The notes beneath the pieces were generated by a model that was not told the origin of the DNA, did no database searches, and worked only from the letters and a program-made list of their open reading frames with translations. Below, one piece after another: positions 33,987 through 42,964 of a DNA stretch of 64,000 bases; the stretch's first letter is position 1; each line of letters starts with the position of its first letter. Origin of the DNA: UBA2020 sp964551435 (GTDB taxonomy: Bacteria; Pseudomonadota; Alphaproteobacteria; Micavibrionales; UBA2020); assembly GCA_964551435.1 (NCBI GenBank), contig CAZKBS010000002.1:124001-188000 (forward strand), written 5' to 3'. Both the position numbers and the translations under genes were made by a program.

Positions 33987-34010
33987 CCGGATGAATGACT
34001 GAAAAAACAG

Positions 34011-35006
34011 ATGAGCGAAGATTATCCAGCAAACGACAAAAACGGCAAGGCGGGCTCTTTCTGGACCCGCCTGTCGCCGCTTTATAAAAAGCGTTTGCTA
34101 CAGGGGATTTTCGCTTATGTTTTTTTGCTATTCGTTGTGGGCGGATGGTTATGGATTCATGCGCAGGAAACCCGCGATGCGTGGAATGCGCGTATCCCGC
34201 AGGCGGTTATCGCCTTGCCGCAGCAAGGCGAAGACACTGCAGCTGTTGGCGTTGAAACGCCTGAAGACAACGGCACTGACGCCACCGGCGACATCACCCT
34301 GCCCGCCGGAAAAACGGCCAGAATTGCCCTGATATTATCGGATGCCGGCCTTTCGGAATCCGCCACCTTGAACGCAATGCAAAAGCTGCCTACGGCTGTC
34401 GGTTTCGCTTTTTCGCCTTATGCGCCGCGCCTGCAGGCCCTGATGCAACAGGCGCAAGACAGCGGACGCCAGACCCTGCTGCTGCTGCCGATGGAACCGC
34501 TGAGCTATCCGAAAGACGATCCGGGCCCACGCGCGCTGCTGCTGCGTAAAAGCAACGCCGAGAACATCGCCGTACTGCAATCGTTACTTGCACTCGGTAA
34601 GCCGGACGCCGTCATGAATTTCATGGGGTCGCGTTTTTTGGGCGATCAGGCGAATATGCTGAACGTCATGGAACAGCTTAAACGCCGCAGCCTGCCCTTC
34701 ATTGAAAATCCTGCCATGGCGGGCCTGCGTTCGGCCGCGTCTTATGCCCATGAAACCGGCGTCGGATATCTTTCGGCGGACCTGCAAATCGATAGCAAAC
34801 CGGTGCCCAAAGACATCCGCCAGCAACTTTATGAACTTGAAAAAGCTGCCGAAGCAAAAGGCTTCGCCCTTGGTATTGCCACCCCCTATCCGGCGACCAT
34901 CAACGTTGTCAGCGAATGGGCCGAAGGGCTGGAGAAGCGCGGCTTCACACTGGCTGCCCCGCTGGACGTTCTTAAAATCGCAGCGACAACACCAAGGACA
35001 CCCTGA
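34011..35006 (+). CDS. Divergent polysaccharide deacetylase family protein (YibQ-like)
   Basis: The 331-residue protein has one N-terminal membrane anchor (GIFAYVFLLFVVGGWLWI, about 32-49) and a Ser/Asp-rich linker. The YibQ (DUF610) domain follows from about 102: RIALILSDAGLSESATLNAM, TAVGFAFSPYAPRLQALMQQ, LLLPMEPLSYPKDDPGPRAL, VMNFMGSRFL. The catalytic Asp/His triad of true deacetylases is not evident. It lies between ctpA and rppH, its usual place. Confidence 0.9.
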   Translation: MSEDYPANDKNGKAGSFWTRLSPLYKKRLLQGIFAYVFLLFVVGGWLWIHAQETRDAWNARIPQAVIALPQQGEDTAAVGVETPEDNGTDATGDITLPAGKTARIALILSDAGLSESATLNAMQKLPTAVGFAFSPYAPRLQALMQQAQDSGRQTLLLLPMEPLSYPKDDPGPRALLLRKSNAENIAVLQSLLALGKPDAVMNFMGSRFLGDQANMLNVMEQLKRRSLPFIENPAMAGLRSAASYAHETGVGYLSADLQIDSKPVPKDIRQQLYELEKAAEAKGFALGIATPYPATINVVSEWAEGLEKRGFTLAAPLDVLKIAATTPRTP

Positions 35007-35007
35007 C

Positions 35008-35502
35008 ATGACCGTTTTAATTGAACGAGACGATAACCTTTATCGTCCCTGCGTCGGCATCACTCTGTTCAACCGCGAAGGCCTTGTTTTTGTCGGTGAA
35101 CGCCTTGATGGCCCTGGCGCATGGCAGATGCCGCAAGGCGGCATTGACGAAGGGGAAGAAATCGACGTCGCCGCCTTTCGCGAAATGGAAGAAGAAATTG
35201 GCACGCGAAATGCCCGCATCCTCGGCATGATTGACGAATGGATTTACTACGATATTCCGCCGCGCACCGCACAAAGACTCTGGAACAACCGCTATCGCGG
35301 GCAGCGACAGAAATGGGTGGCGCTGGAATTTACCGGTACGGATGCAGATATACGTCTGGATGCTTTTACGCATCCTGAATTCGGACAATGGAAATGGGTG
35401 CCGCTGACGACACTGCTGGATTACGTTGTGCCGTTCAAACGTGATGTGTATAGCCGTGTTATGCAGGAATTCGCCCCCTTCGCCCGCAATCTGAGCAAGT
35501 GA
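35008..35502 (+). CDS. rppH: RNA pyrophosphohydrolase
   Basis: Nudix enzyme that removes pyrophosphate from 5'-triphosphate mRNA and so triggers decay. The 164-residue product carries a complete Nudix box GGIDEGEEIDVAAFREMEEE followed by IGT, plus QKWVALEFTG and the WVPL element typical of RppH. The ATG is preceded by AAGGA at 9 nt and lies 1 nt after the upstream stop. The frame is open further upstream, but family homology starts here (NLYRPCVGITLFN). Confidence 0.94.
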   Translation: MTVLIERDDNLYRPCVGITLFNREGLVFVGERLDGPGAWQMPQGGIDEGEEIDVAAFREMEEEIGTRNARILGMIDEWIYYDIPPRTAQRLWNNRYRGQRQKWVALEFTGTDADIRLDAFTHPEFGQWKWVPLTTLLDYVVPFKRDVYSRVMQEFAPFARNLSK

Positions 35503-35511
35503 GAGGCCACC

Positions 35512-36261
35512 ATGCCGCTTATTCCCATCGGCGACGATAATCACCACCGCGACAAACATTGGTTCAACTGGATTTTCATTCTCGCCGGACTTGGCGTCAT
35601 GGGTTACGCGGTTTTTAAAGACCGCAATTTTACTATGACCGTGCTCGAGCCCTATATGCTAGCGCCGGGTGATACCGTTGCACTGACAGACAAAGCCGAC
35701 CTGCAAAGGCTGGGCAGCAGTGTTTTCATCCATCAAAACCCGTTTTTGTTGGGGCTTTACGTGTATATGCTCTGGATGCTCGGCGATAACGTCGAATATA
35801 TCATGGGGCATCTGCGTTATCTGGTGTTTTTTATCCTGACGGCCACCGGCGCGCTGTTCGCACAGATGCATTTGGGGCAAACCGGCGATGCCCTGCCCGT
35901 CATCGGCTTTGGCGGCGCAGCTTTTGCCGTGATGGGCGCCTATCTCGCCTGCTTTCCGAATATCAAAGTCGATATGATTTACTGGTTTCAGGAAACCACC
36001 ATGAGCGTCAAATGGCTGCCCGCCATTTATCTGATCATCGATGCTGGACTGGGACTATGGTGGAGCCTTGATCGCATACCCGGATTTTTTGACATCCTGT
36101 CGGTGGAGTACCTGCGTATCTCGGCCATTCACTTCGGTGCGTTTTGGATCGGATATATTCTCTATTTCATTTTCCGCGACCGCAGCGTCATCATTGATCT
36201 GCCGCTGCATAAACGCTCATTGGAGAGGACCGGGGCAGGTCACGAATGGGACCGTCTTTAA
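35512..36261 (+). CDS. Rhomboid-family membrane protein lacking the catalytic serine
   Basis: The 249-residue protein has six or so membrane helices in rhomboid order, with the loop-helix stretch LWMLGDNVEYIMGHLRYLVF typical of bacterial rhomboids. The active-site GxSG motif reads GFGG at residues 132-135, so Ser is replaced by Gly134, while the partner His207 (ISAIHFGAFWIGYILY) seems kept. It is therefore probably a pseudoprotease, comparable in kind to iRhoms or Derlins. It follows rppH by 9 nt and ends before a bidirectional terminator. Confidence 0.85.
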   Translation: MPLIPIGDDNHHRDKHWFNWIFILAGLGVMGYAVFKDRNFTMTVLEPYMLAPGDTVALTDKADLQRLGSSVFIHQNPFLLGLYVYMLWMLGDNVEYIMGHLRYLVFFILTATGALFAQMHLGQTGDALPVIGFGGAAFAVMGAYLACFPNIKVDMIYWFQETTMSVKWLPAIYLIIDAGLGLWWSLDRIPGFFDILSVEYLRISAIHFGAFWIGYILYFIFRDRSVIIDLPLHKRSLERTGAGHEWDRL

Positions 36262-36284
36262 TTTTTACTATTAAATAACGCCAA

Positions 36285-36316
36285 TAAAAAAAGCCCGCAT
36301 CATGCGGGCTTTTTTA
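36285..36316. terminator. Bidirectional intrinsic terminator between the rhomboid-like gene and tolB
   Basis: AAGCCCGCAT and ATGCGGGCTT (36291-36311) form a stem with a minimal loop. It is flanked by runs of A on the left and T on the right, serving both convergent transcripts. Confidence 0.93.
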
Positions 36317-36336
36317 TTTTATGCACATTGCCGTGA

Positions 36337-37674
36337 TTATTTGTTCAGCGGCGACCATGCCGGGTCGGAACCGTCCTGCGGCAGCGGCAGGCGCTGTTCG
36401 TTATAACCCGTCAGGTCGATGGTGTAGATTTGGGCGCTGCGGCCCGTGCGGCGTACGCCCGTCGGGCTTTCCTTGAAGTAGGACAGCACGCGGCCGTTCG
36501 GCGACCAGGTCGGGCCTTCGACGTGGAAAGCCTGCGTAATCAGACGCTCGCCGCTGCCATCGGGACGGATCACGCCGATATAGAACTGGCCTTTCAGCAT
36601 TTTGGTGAAGGCGATCAAATCACCGCGCGGCGACCATACGGGGTTGGCGTAGCGGCCATCACCAAAGGTAATACGCTTCACGCCACTGCCATCGGCGTTC
36701 ATGACGTAAATCTGCTGCGTCCCGCCACGGTCGGATTCAAACGCAATCTGGCGTCCGTCGGGCGCGAAACTGGGACTGGTGTTAATCGAGCTGTCATTCG
36801 TCAGCTGACGCACTGCGCGCGAACCCAGATCCAGCGTATAGATATCGCTGTTACCGTTTTTGGACAGCGACATAATGACGCGGCGGCCATCGGGCGAGAA
36901 ACGCGGCGCGAAGGTCATACCGGGGAAATCGCCCAGCACTTCCTGCTTGCCGGTATCGATGTTGTAGACATAGACGCGCGGCTTGTTGTTGTAATACGCC
37001 ATGTAGGTAATTTTCTGTTCCGTCGGCGAGAAGCGCGGCGTCAGCACCAGCGCACGGCCATCGGTGAGATAGCGATGGTTCGCACCGTCCTGATCCATGA
37101 TGGCCAGACGTTTTTCACGCGCATTCGCGGGGCCGGATTCCGAAATGTAAACGATACGGCTGTCGAAATAACCGTCTTCACCGGTGATGCGTTTGTAAAT
37201 CGCATCGGAAATAATGTGAGCGATTCGGCGCCAGTTTTCCGGCGTCGTCATATAGGCGGTACCGACCATTTGCTGTTCGGAGAATACATCCCACAGGCGG
37301 AATTCGACGCGGGTTTTACCCTCTGCCGTTTTGCTGAGCACACCCGTCACCAGCGCCTGCGCGTTGATGGCGCGCCAGTCGCCGAAGCGCGGCCCCGCCT
37401 GCGCGGCGATGGAATCCTGAATGAAAGAACGCTGGTCGAGGGTGCGGAACAGGCCGGAGCGGTTGAGGTTCGCCGCAATCACTTGCGTCATCTTGGCGCC
37501 CATTTCATTGTCAGCGGCGTTGCTGCCCTTGAAATCGGGGATGGCGATGGGCATCGGCGCGACGTTACCTTTCGTCACGTCAATGCGCAGATCGGCCTGT
37601 GCCGGCACAGCCGCCGCCATGATGCCGAGCATCATCGCCGCCGCCAGAAAAATACCATAAAATTTACGCATCAT
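36337..37674 (-). CDS. tolB: Tol-Pal system beta-propeller protein TolB
   Basis: A periplasmic protein of 445 residues with a signal peptide (cut near PAQA). The N-terminal TolB domain (PMPIAIPDFKG, NRSGLFRTLDQRSF) is followed by a six-bladed propeller with repeats such as PRFSPDGRRVIMSLSKNGNS and PSFAPDGRQIAFESDRGGTQ. It links TolA and Pal in outer-membrane constriction at division. It is last in ybgC-tolQ-tolR-tolA-tolB. pal, usually next, is absent: the transcript ends at the terminator just downstream. Confidence 0.96.
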   Translation of the reverse strand: MMRKFYGIFLAAAMMLGIMAAAVPAQADLRIDVTKGNVAPMPIAIPDFKGSNAADNEMGAKMTQVIAANLNRSGLFRTLDQRSFIQDSIAAQAGPRFGDWRAINAQALVTGVLSKTAEGKTRVEFRLWDVFSEQQMVGTAYMTTPENWRRIAHIISDAIYKRITGEDGYFDSRIVYISESGPANAREKRLAIMDQDGANHRYLTDGRALVLTPRFSPTEQKITYMAYYNNKPRVYVYNIDTGKQEVLGDFPGMTFAPRFSPDGRRVIMSLSKNGNSDIYTLDLGSRAVRQLTNDSSINTSPSFAPDGRQIAFESDRGGTQQIYVMNADGSGVKRITFGDGRYANPVWSPRGDLIAFTKMLKGQFYIGVIRPDGSGERLITQAFHVEGPTWSPNGRVLSYFKESPTGVRRTGRSAQIYTIDLTGYNEQRLPLPQDGSDPAWSPLNK

Positions 37675-37703
37675 AGACCTCTGTTGATAGGTGTTCGTTA
37701 GGT

Positions 37704-38534
37704 TTAGAACATTTCACGCGGATTAAAGTTCACGACTGTCGTCTTCCAGACCTCATATTTATCAGGCGGCAAAGCAAAAGGCGAGCAAGAAGGATTACGC
37801 ACAGCCCGCAGCGCACTGTCCGCCGCCGCCCGGAAAAAGCCATCACGGTTATAACGGGCCGTATCCACCACCCGTGCATCCCGCAGGGTACGGTCGGGGT
37901 TGATGACCATATATATCTCGACGTTCAGGTCTTCGGCATCCTTCGCGCCGGCGGGGAAGTTCCAGCATCCCTCCAGCTGGCGGCGCAGCGCGTCCTCCTC
38001 GCTCATGGTCATTTTCTGGCCCAGCGGCGCCTTGGCGCCGGAATCCGGCGTTGCGGTTTTAAGCCCCATATCCGGCTGGGTCGCATCGCTGGCCGGTGCA
38101 GGTTTTGAATCGGCAAGGTTTTTCAGCAGCGAATTGAAATCGCTGGCATCATCCTTTTTCGGCTCTTTTTTCTCGTCTTTCTTGGGCGGCGGTTTTTTGT
38201 CCGCCTTGGCGAGCGGGTCTACCTCCGGCTTCGCGTCTTTCTTTTCGTCTTTTTTGGGTTTGGGGTCGGGCTTTTTGGGCGTGGGCGGCGTCGGTTCCTT
38301 CGCCGTGTTTTTCGGCGCGGGCGGCGGTGGCGGCTCGTCCTTTTTCTCTTCTTTTTTCTCCGGCGTCGGCGTGGCGACCTTTGTGGTTTCGGTCACCTTG
38401 CCCAGTTCCACAAACTCGACCATCACGGGCGCGGGCATTTCAAAATCCTTCTTCAGCCATGGCAGGCTGACCATCGTGACAATCACTGCCGCGATGTGAA
38501 AACCTACTGATATGCCAAGAGAAGAAAGGCGCAT
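37704..38534 (-). CDS. tolA: TolA-like energy transducer (TonB C-terminal fold)
   Basis: The 276-residue protein has one N-terminal membrane helix (SVGFHIAAVIVTMVSLPW), then a long Pro/Lys/Glu-rich region (about 55-170) spanning the periplasm. A globular C-domain (about 180-276) follows with GCWNFPAGAKDAEDLNVEIY, the typical TolA/TonB W-x-P start. It couples TolQR proton flux to TolB and Pal. It lies between tolR and tolB. Confidence 0.92.
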   Translation of the reverse strand: MRLSSLGISVGFHIAAVIVTMVSLPWLKKDFEMPAPVMVEFVELGKVTETTKVATPTPEKKEEKKDEPPPPPAPKNTAKEPTPPTPKKPDPKPKKDEKKDAKPEVDPLAKADKKPPPKKDEKKEPKKDDASDFNSLLKNLADSKPAPASDATQPDMGLKTATPDSGAKAPLGQKMTMSEEDALRRQLEGCWNFPAGAKDAEDLNVEIYMVINPDRTLRDARVVDTARYNRDGFFRAAADSALRAVRNPSCSPFALPPDKYEVWKTTVVNFNPREMF

Positions 38535-38556
38535 GCGCCAGTTTCCAATCCAAAAG

Positions 38557-38997
38557 TTATTTCTTACCCGATGTCGGGTCGGTCACCAGTGCGATTTTGG
38601 TGAAGCCAAGACTGCTGACCAGCCCCATCACCTGCATCACCTTGCCGTAGTCGAGCGCCTGATCCGCGCGGATATAGATGCGGCGTTCAGTGGTTTCCGC
38701 CGCGATCGATTGCAGCATCACCGTCAAACGGTCAACCGTGACCTTGGTTTCCCCCACGAAGATCGTACCCTGACGGTCCAGCGTGATTTCCAGCGGCGCG
38801 TTATCCTGCTGGCCGATGGCCTGCGCATCCGCCTTGGGCAAATCGATTTGAACACCCGCCGTCAGCAGCGGCGCCGTCACCATGAAGATGACCAGCAGCA
38901 CGAGCATGACGTCGACGAAAGGCGTGACGTTGATTTCCGCCATCACCCCGTGCGCGCGGCGGCGGCGTCCGCCGCTATTGCCGAGCTTGGCGCCCAT
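38557..38997 (-). CDS. tolR: Biopolymer transporter TolR (ExbD family)
   Basis: The 146-residue ExbD/TolR protein has one membrane helix containing the proton-carrying Asp (INVTPFVDVMLVLLVIFMV) and a periplasmic domain (DLPKADAQ, LTLDRQGTIFVGE-like pattern). Its start shares one base with the tolQ stop (TGATG), so the two are coupled. Confidence 0.96.
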   Translation of the reverse strand: MGAKLGNSGGRRRRAHGVMAEINVTPFVDVMLVLLVIFMVTAPLLTAGVQIDLPKADAQAIGQQDNAPLEITLDRQGTIFVGETKVTVDRLTVMLQSIAAETTERRIYIRADQALDYGKVMQVMGLVSSLGFTKIALVTDPTSGKK

Positions 38998-39734
38998 CAG
39001 CTTTTGCCCTGCTGTTCGAAATGACGGCCGAGGATGGCGCTGAATTCGGTCGAGAATGCTTCCATACGGTCATGATAACGGTTGAGGTCGGTCGAGAATT
39101 TGTTATACGCCACAACCGCCGGAATAGCCGCGACAAGGCCGATAGCAGTGGCGAACAGCGCCTCCGCAATACCGGGTGCGACGACGGCAAGGCTGGTGTT
39201 TTGCGAACCGGCAATAGCGGCGAAGCTGTTCATGATACCCCAGACCGTACCGAACAGACCGACGAAGGGCGCGGTAGAACCAACGGTGGCAAGGAAAGTC
39301 ATGTAGCGCTCCAGCTTGCTCACCTCGCGGCCGATGGCGCTGGCCATCGCGCGGTCGATACGCTGCTGCAATCCTGCGCGCAAATCGCCGTCGATATGGA
39401 CGGCGGCCTCGGCGGAGAGTTTCCATTCGTTCATGCCCGCGCAGAAAATCTGCGCCATGGGGTCGCCGGGTTTGTTCTGGATTCTTTTATAGAGTTTATC
39501 CAGCACCTCGCCCGACCAGAAAGCGGCTTCGAATTTAGTCGCCTTGATGTTGATGGATTTGAAGGTGATCCACTTGTCGAAAATAATCGCCCAGCTCCAG
39601 ATCGACGATCCGGCCAAAATCAGCATCACCGTTTTAACGATGATGTCGGCCTGCAAAAACAGTCCCATAACGGACAAATCGTGATGCACGGTGCCCGCAA
39701 GCTGCGTGGTCTGTACGGCGATGGTCGGATCCAT
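38997..39734 (-). CDS. tolQ: Tol-Pal system proton channel TolQ
   Basis: The 245-residue MotA/TolQ/ExbB protein has three membrane helices: about 28-50, 140-165 (VGSTAPFVGLFGTVWGIMNS) and 180-200 (ALFATAIGLVAAIPAVVAYN). It forms the proton channel with TolR. It begins 9 nt after the ybgC stop and overlaps tolR by one base. Confidence 0.96.
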   Translation of the reverse strand: MDPTIAVQTTQLAGTVHHDLSVMGLFLQADIIVKTVMLILAGSSIWSWAIIFDKWITFKSINIKATKFEAAFWSGEVLDKLYKRIQNKPGDPMAQIFCAGMNEWKLSAEAAVHIDGDLRAGLQQRIDRAMASAIGREVSKLERYMTFLATVGSTAPFVGLFGTVWGIMNSFAAIAGSQNTSLAVVAPGIAEALFATAIGLVAAIPAVVAYNKFSTDLNRYHDRMEAFSTEFSAILGRHFEQQGKS

Positions 39735-39743
39735 AATTCTCTC

Positions 39744-40148
39744 TTAAACCTCTGATTTAAATAAGTCCCGGACGGCTTGCGGTAATCTAACAGCTTTCAG
39801 CGCGTTATCAATACACACGAGCGTGACTTTTATTTCACATATCAAGTTAGCCCCCCTGTAGATATCCTGCTGCATGTCCATACTCGCGCCCCCAAGGCGG
39901 CTGATAGAGGTTTTGACGACCAAAAGGTCATCCAGCTTGGCGGGGCTGCGGAAATTTATGTTCATGGCAACAACGGCGAAGGCGATGCCTTGTTCCTTAA
40001 ATAATTGGGCATGTTCGAAACCGGCATCGCGCAGCATTTCGGTACGCCCCCGCTCCGCAAAGCGGATATAGCTGGCGTGGTACACAATGCCGCCGGCATC
40101 GGTATCTTCGTAATAAACGCGGACGGGAAGTTCGTGGATTTTGGTCAT
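39744..40148 (-). CDS. ybgC: Tol-Pal-associated acyl-CoA thioesterase YbgC
   Basis: A hotdog-fold thioesterase of 134 residues with the family signature YYEDTDAGGIVYHASYIRFA, including the catalytic Asp, and GIAFAVVAMNINFRSPAKLDD. It is the first gene of the Tol operon, where it is normally found. The upstream gap holds a run of nine C (40192-40200). Confidence 0.94.
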   Translation of the reverse strand: MTKIHELPVRVYYEDTDAGGIVYHASYIRFAERGRTEMLRDAGFEHAQLFKEQGIAFAVVAMNINFRSPAKLDDLLVVKTSISRLGGASMDMQQDIYRGANLICEIKVTLVCIDNALKAVRLPQAVRDLFKSEV

Positions 40149-40265
40149 GTTTTTCTTCTTTTTTGATAATTTTTGACGATTTTACCCCATTCCCCCCCCC
40201 TGTCGAGCGAATTGCAAACCCGCGGCGCAAAGCCCATACTGGCCTCCAGACAACAAGGGTTTCGC

Positions 40266-41120
40266 ATGCTCCCCCACCTTCTCCTGCTTTTGCTGTTCGT
40301 TCTGACGATTGCGCATCTGGTCACGCTGAAAATCTGCAGCGTGCGGCTGGATCACCGCACCGCGCCCGTTTTTGTCAGTGTCTGGGTATTGGCGGGTCTC
40401 GCCGCTACCGCGCCGGTTTTTGCGGATTTATGGCGGGACGGGTTTGTTTTTTTGCAGCAGCATCCGCTGATGCTGGCACTGGCGGTGGGCAAAGGCGTTT
40501 TGCTCTATGTGCTTTTGGTCGTCAGCCAGCAGCTGATGCAAATCAGCCTTTCTTCGCGGCACTATGTCACGCCGCTCGCGGTGGGGATTCTGTCGGTCAC
40601 CAACGCGCTTCTGGGCGAACAGCTGGCGCCGGGGCAATGGGCATCGGCACTGGGGCTTTGCGCCCTCGCCGCCGCGTTTTTTTTCAAGGGGCATTTGTCG
40701 GACCTGAACCGCACCTCGCGTATTCATTACGCCCTGCTGGTGGGGTTTTCGGTACTGCTCGGTTCGCTTGATCATGCCCTGCTCTCGCGCGGGATGAACT
40801 GGTGCACGCTGCTGGGCGTGTCGCATGTCGTGCTGCTGCTGCTGTCGGTGGTTCTTTTGCGCGGGCAGATGGCGGTTTGGAAAAGCGCCCTTTTCGCCGC
40901 ACCCGCGATATTGGCAGGCCTGACCTATGCCGCCACGGAACTGGTCAAATTCTACCAGCAGGTCAGTATCAACCCCGTCACCGCCGTAGTCACGGTACAG
41001 GCCTCGACCAAACCTTTCATCATGCTGCTGGCCGCATGGGTATGGAAAGAACGCACCGCGCGCGAACAGTTGGTATGGGGCGTGATGGCGCTGCTGGTGA
41101 TGCTACCGCTGTTTTTCTAG
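40266..41120 (+). CDS. EamA/DMT-like membrane transporter
   Basis: Start placed at ATG 40266, with AAGGG 6 nt before it; the frame is open from 40173. The 284-residue protein is almost entirely hydrophobic, with about nine or ten helices. The final part (TVQASTKPFIMLLAAWVWKE, then RTAREQLVWGVMALLVMLPL) resembles the end of EamA/DMT permeases. Substrate unknown. It is inserted in opposite orientation between ruvB and ybgC, which are adjacent in many relatives. Confidence 0.78.
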   Translation: MLPHLLLLLLFVLTIAHLVTLKICSVRLDHRTAPVFVSVWVLAGLAATAPVFADLWRDGFVFLQQHPLMLALAVGKGVLLYVLLVVSQQLMQISLSSRHYVTPLAVGILSVTNALLGEQLAPGQWASALGLCALAAAFFFKGHLSDLNRTSRIHYALLVGFSVLLGSLDHALLSRGMNWCTLLGVSHVVLLLLSVVLLRGQMAVWKSALFAAPAILAGLTYAATELVKFYQQVSINPVTAVVTVQASTKPFIMLLAAWVWKERTAREQLVWGVMALLVMLPLFF

Positions 41121-41150
41121 CCTGTTCGAAACATCATGGAAGATAAACTG

Positions 41151-41176
41151 GTTTCCGGCCTGCGCCGGAATGACCT
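41151..41176. repeat. REP-like hairpin element
   Basis: TTCCGGC (41153-41159) pairs with GCCGGAA (41164-41170) around CTGC, followed by TGAC. On the other strand this reads GTCATTCCGGCGCAGGCCGG, like the dispersed REP-type repeats of many proteobacteria. It lies between convergent genes. Only one copy was noticed in this window. Confidence 0.4.
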
Positions 41177-41243
41177 TTGTTTTTGAGATATACAGCCGCG
41201 CAACAGATCCTCGCACCGGCGCAAGGCCAGTGTCCAGCGCCGC

Positions 41244-42317
41244 TCAAATAACATCCCCATCCACCGGCAAATCCATTTGCAGGGCCAGCTGCCTGTCTTT
41301 GACATTGGCCGGCGGCGTGAGGCCGAGGTGTTTGTATCCCGCATCCGAAATCATGCGTCCGCGCGGTGTGCGGATGATAAAACCACATTGCATCAGATAA
41401 GGCTCGACCACTTCCTCGAGTACGTCGCGCTGTTCGGAGAGAGCAGCGGCGATGGTTTCCACCCCCGCAGGGCCGCCCGCGTAGTTTTCGGCGATGCAGG
41501 ACATATAACGTCTATCCATGCTATCGAGGCCCTTGGCGTCCACCTCCAGCCGCAGCAGCGCGGCATCGGCGATTTTGGCATCGACCGTTTTGACATCCGC
41601 AACCAGCGCGAAATCGCGCACGCGGCGCGTCAGGCGTCCGGCGATACGCGGCGTGCCGCGGCTGCGGCGGGCGATTTCGAATGCGCCTTCGTCGGTAATA
41701 TCCATGCCGTGGATTTTCGCGCCACGCATGACAATGCCCGCCAGTTCTTCGGCGTTGTAAAATTCAAGCCGCAGCGGAATACCAAATCGTTCGCGCAAAG
41801 GACGCGTAATCAAACCGCTGCGCGTGGTTGCCGCGACCAGCGTAAAGGGCGGCAGGTCGATGCGTACACTGCGCGCGGCCGGCCCCTCCCCGATAATCAG
41901 ATCGAGCTGGCGGTCTTCCATGGCCGGATAAAGAATTTCTTCGACCGCCGCATTCAGGCGGTGGATTTCATCGATGAACAACACATCGTTCGGCTGCAAA
42001 TTCGTCAAAATCGCGGCCAAATCGCCCGCACGCGAAATCACAGGGCCGGAGGTGGCGCGGAAACCGACACCAAGTTCCTTGGATACAATCTGCGCCAGCG
42101 TGGTCTTGCCAAGACCGGGCGGGCCGAACAGCAGCACATGGTCCAGCGCCTCGCCGCGCTTTTTGGCGGCATCGATAAAAATGCGCAGGTTTTCACGCGC
42201 CTTTTTCTGGCCGATGAATTCTTCGAGCGACAGCGGGCGGATAGACGTTTCCCCCGCATCCATATCGGCGTTATATTCGCCCGTCACGGCGCGCTGTGCG
42301 TTTTGTTCTGCGGTCAT
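41244..42317 (-). CDS. ruvB: Holliday junction branch migration helicase RuvB
   Basis: AAA+ motor of 357 residues that drives branch migration with RuvA. Visible motifs: Walker A GPPGLGKTTLAQ, Walker B LFIDEIHRLN, sensor 1 LVAATTRSGLIT, arginine finger region RPLRERFGIPLRLEF, and the winged-helix end GFIIRTPRGRMI. Its start overlaps the ruvA stop by four bases (ATGA). Confidence 0.98.
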   Translation of the reverse strand: MTAEQNAQRAVTGEYNADMDAGETSIRPLSLEEFIGQKKARENLRIFIDAAKKRGEALDHVLLFGPPGLGKTTLAQIVSKELGVGFRATSGPVISRAGDLAAILTNLQPNDVLFIDEIHRLNAAVEEILYPAMEDRQLDLIIGEGPAARSVRIDLPPFTLVAATTRSGLITRPLRERFGIPLRLEFYNAEELAGIVMRGAKIHGMDITDEGAFEIARRSRGTPRIAGRLTRRVRDFALVADVKTVDAKIADAALLRLEVDAKGLDSMDRRYMSCIAENYAGGPAGVETIAAALSEQRDVLEEVVEPYLMQCGFIIRTPRGRMISDAGYKHLGLTPPANVKDRQLALQMDLPVDGDVI

Positions 42318-42964
42318 GCGCTCAGCTCCTTCAGGCTTTCGCGGATCAGATCGCCAAGGGCTATCGCCTCGCCTTTATCGCGGATGACGTTGGCGACGGC
42401 ACCAAAGGCCTCCGCACGGCCATAACCGAGATTGATCAGCGCCGAGACGGCATCGTTGCTGACAGTTTGCGGCACCTCGACCACGGCGGCAGAGGCCTTC
42501 GCCCCTGTAGCCGCCTGTGCCTTGCCCGCTTTTTGCTGCGCGGCCGTGCCGAGGGCCATTTTACCTGCTTTTTCCTTCAGCTCCGTCACGATACGCAGCG
42601 CGAGTTTATCGCCCACGCCATCCGCGCGGCGCAGCGCCGCTTTATCTTGCGAAGCGATGACCAGCGGCAACTGTTCGACCTGCACGCTGCCAAGGATACC
42701 CTGCGCGACTTTCGCGCCGACACCCTGCACGGTGCAAAGAATTTGAAACCAGTCTTTTTCCGCCGCATCGGCAAAACCGTAGAGCGTGATTTGGTCTTCG
42801 CGCACAATCGTTTCAATCAGCAGCGACACCGGCGTGCCGCGCGCGCTGCCGATACGCGACAAAGTGCGGCTGGAGGCATAAACCAGATACCCGACGCCGT
42901 TCACATCGATAATCACGTAATTCAGTCCAACGCTGTCGATGACGCCTGTCAGTTTTGCAATCAT
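42314..42964 (-). CDS. ruvA: Holliday junction DNA-binding protein RuvA
   Basis: The 216-residue protein starts at ATG 42964, with a run of six G 6 nt before it. An OB fold (MIAKLTGVIDSVGLNYVIID), helix-hairpin-helix region (LCTVQGVGAKVAQGILGS, RADGVGDKLALRIVTELK) and C-terminal domain III (NDAVSALINLGYGRAEA) are all present. It overlaps ruvC and ruvB by four bases each, so the three are translated as a coupled set. Confidence 0.97.
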   Translation of the reverse strand: MIAKLTGVIDSVGLNYVIIDVNGVGYLVYASSRTLSRIGSARGTPVSLLIETIVREDQITLYGFADAAEKDWFQILCTVQGVGAKVAQGILGSVQVEQLPLVIASQDKAALRRADGVGDKLALRIVTELKEKAGKMALGTAAQQKAGKAQAATGAKASAAVVEVPQTVSNDAVSALINLGYGRAEAFGAVANVIRDKGEAIALGDLIRESLKELSA

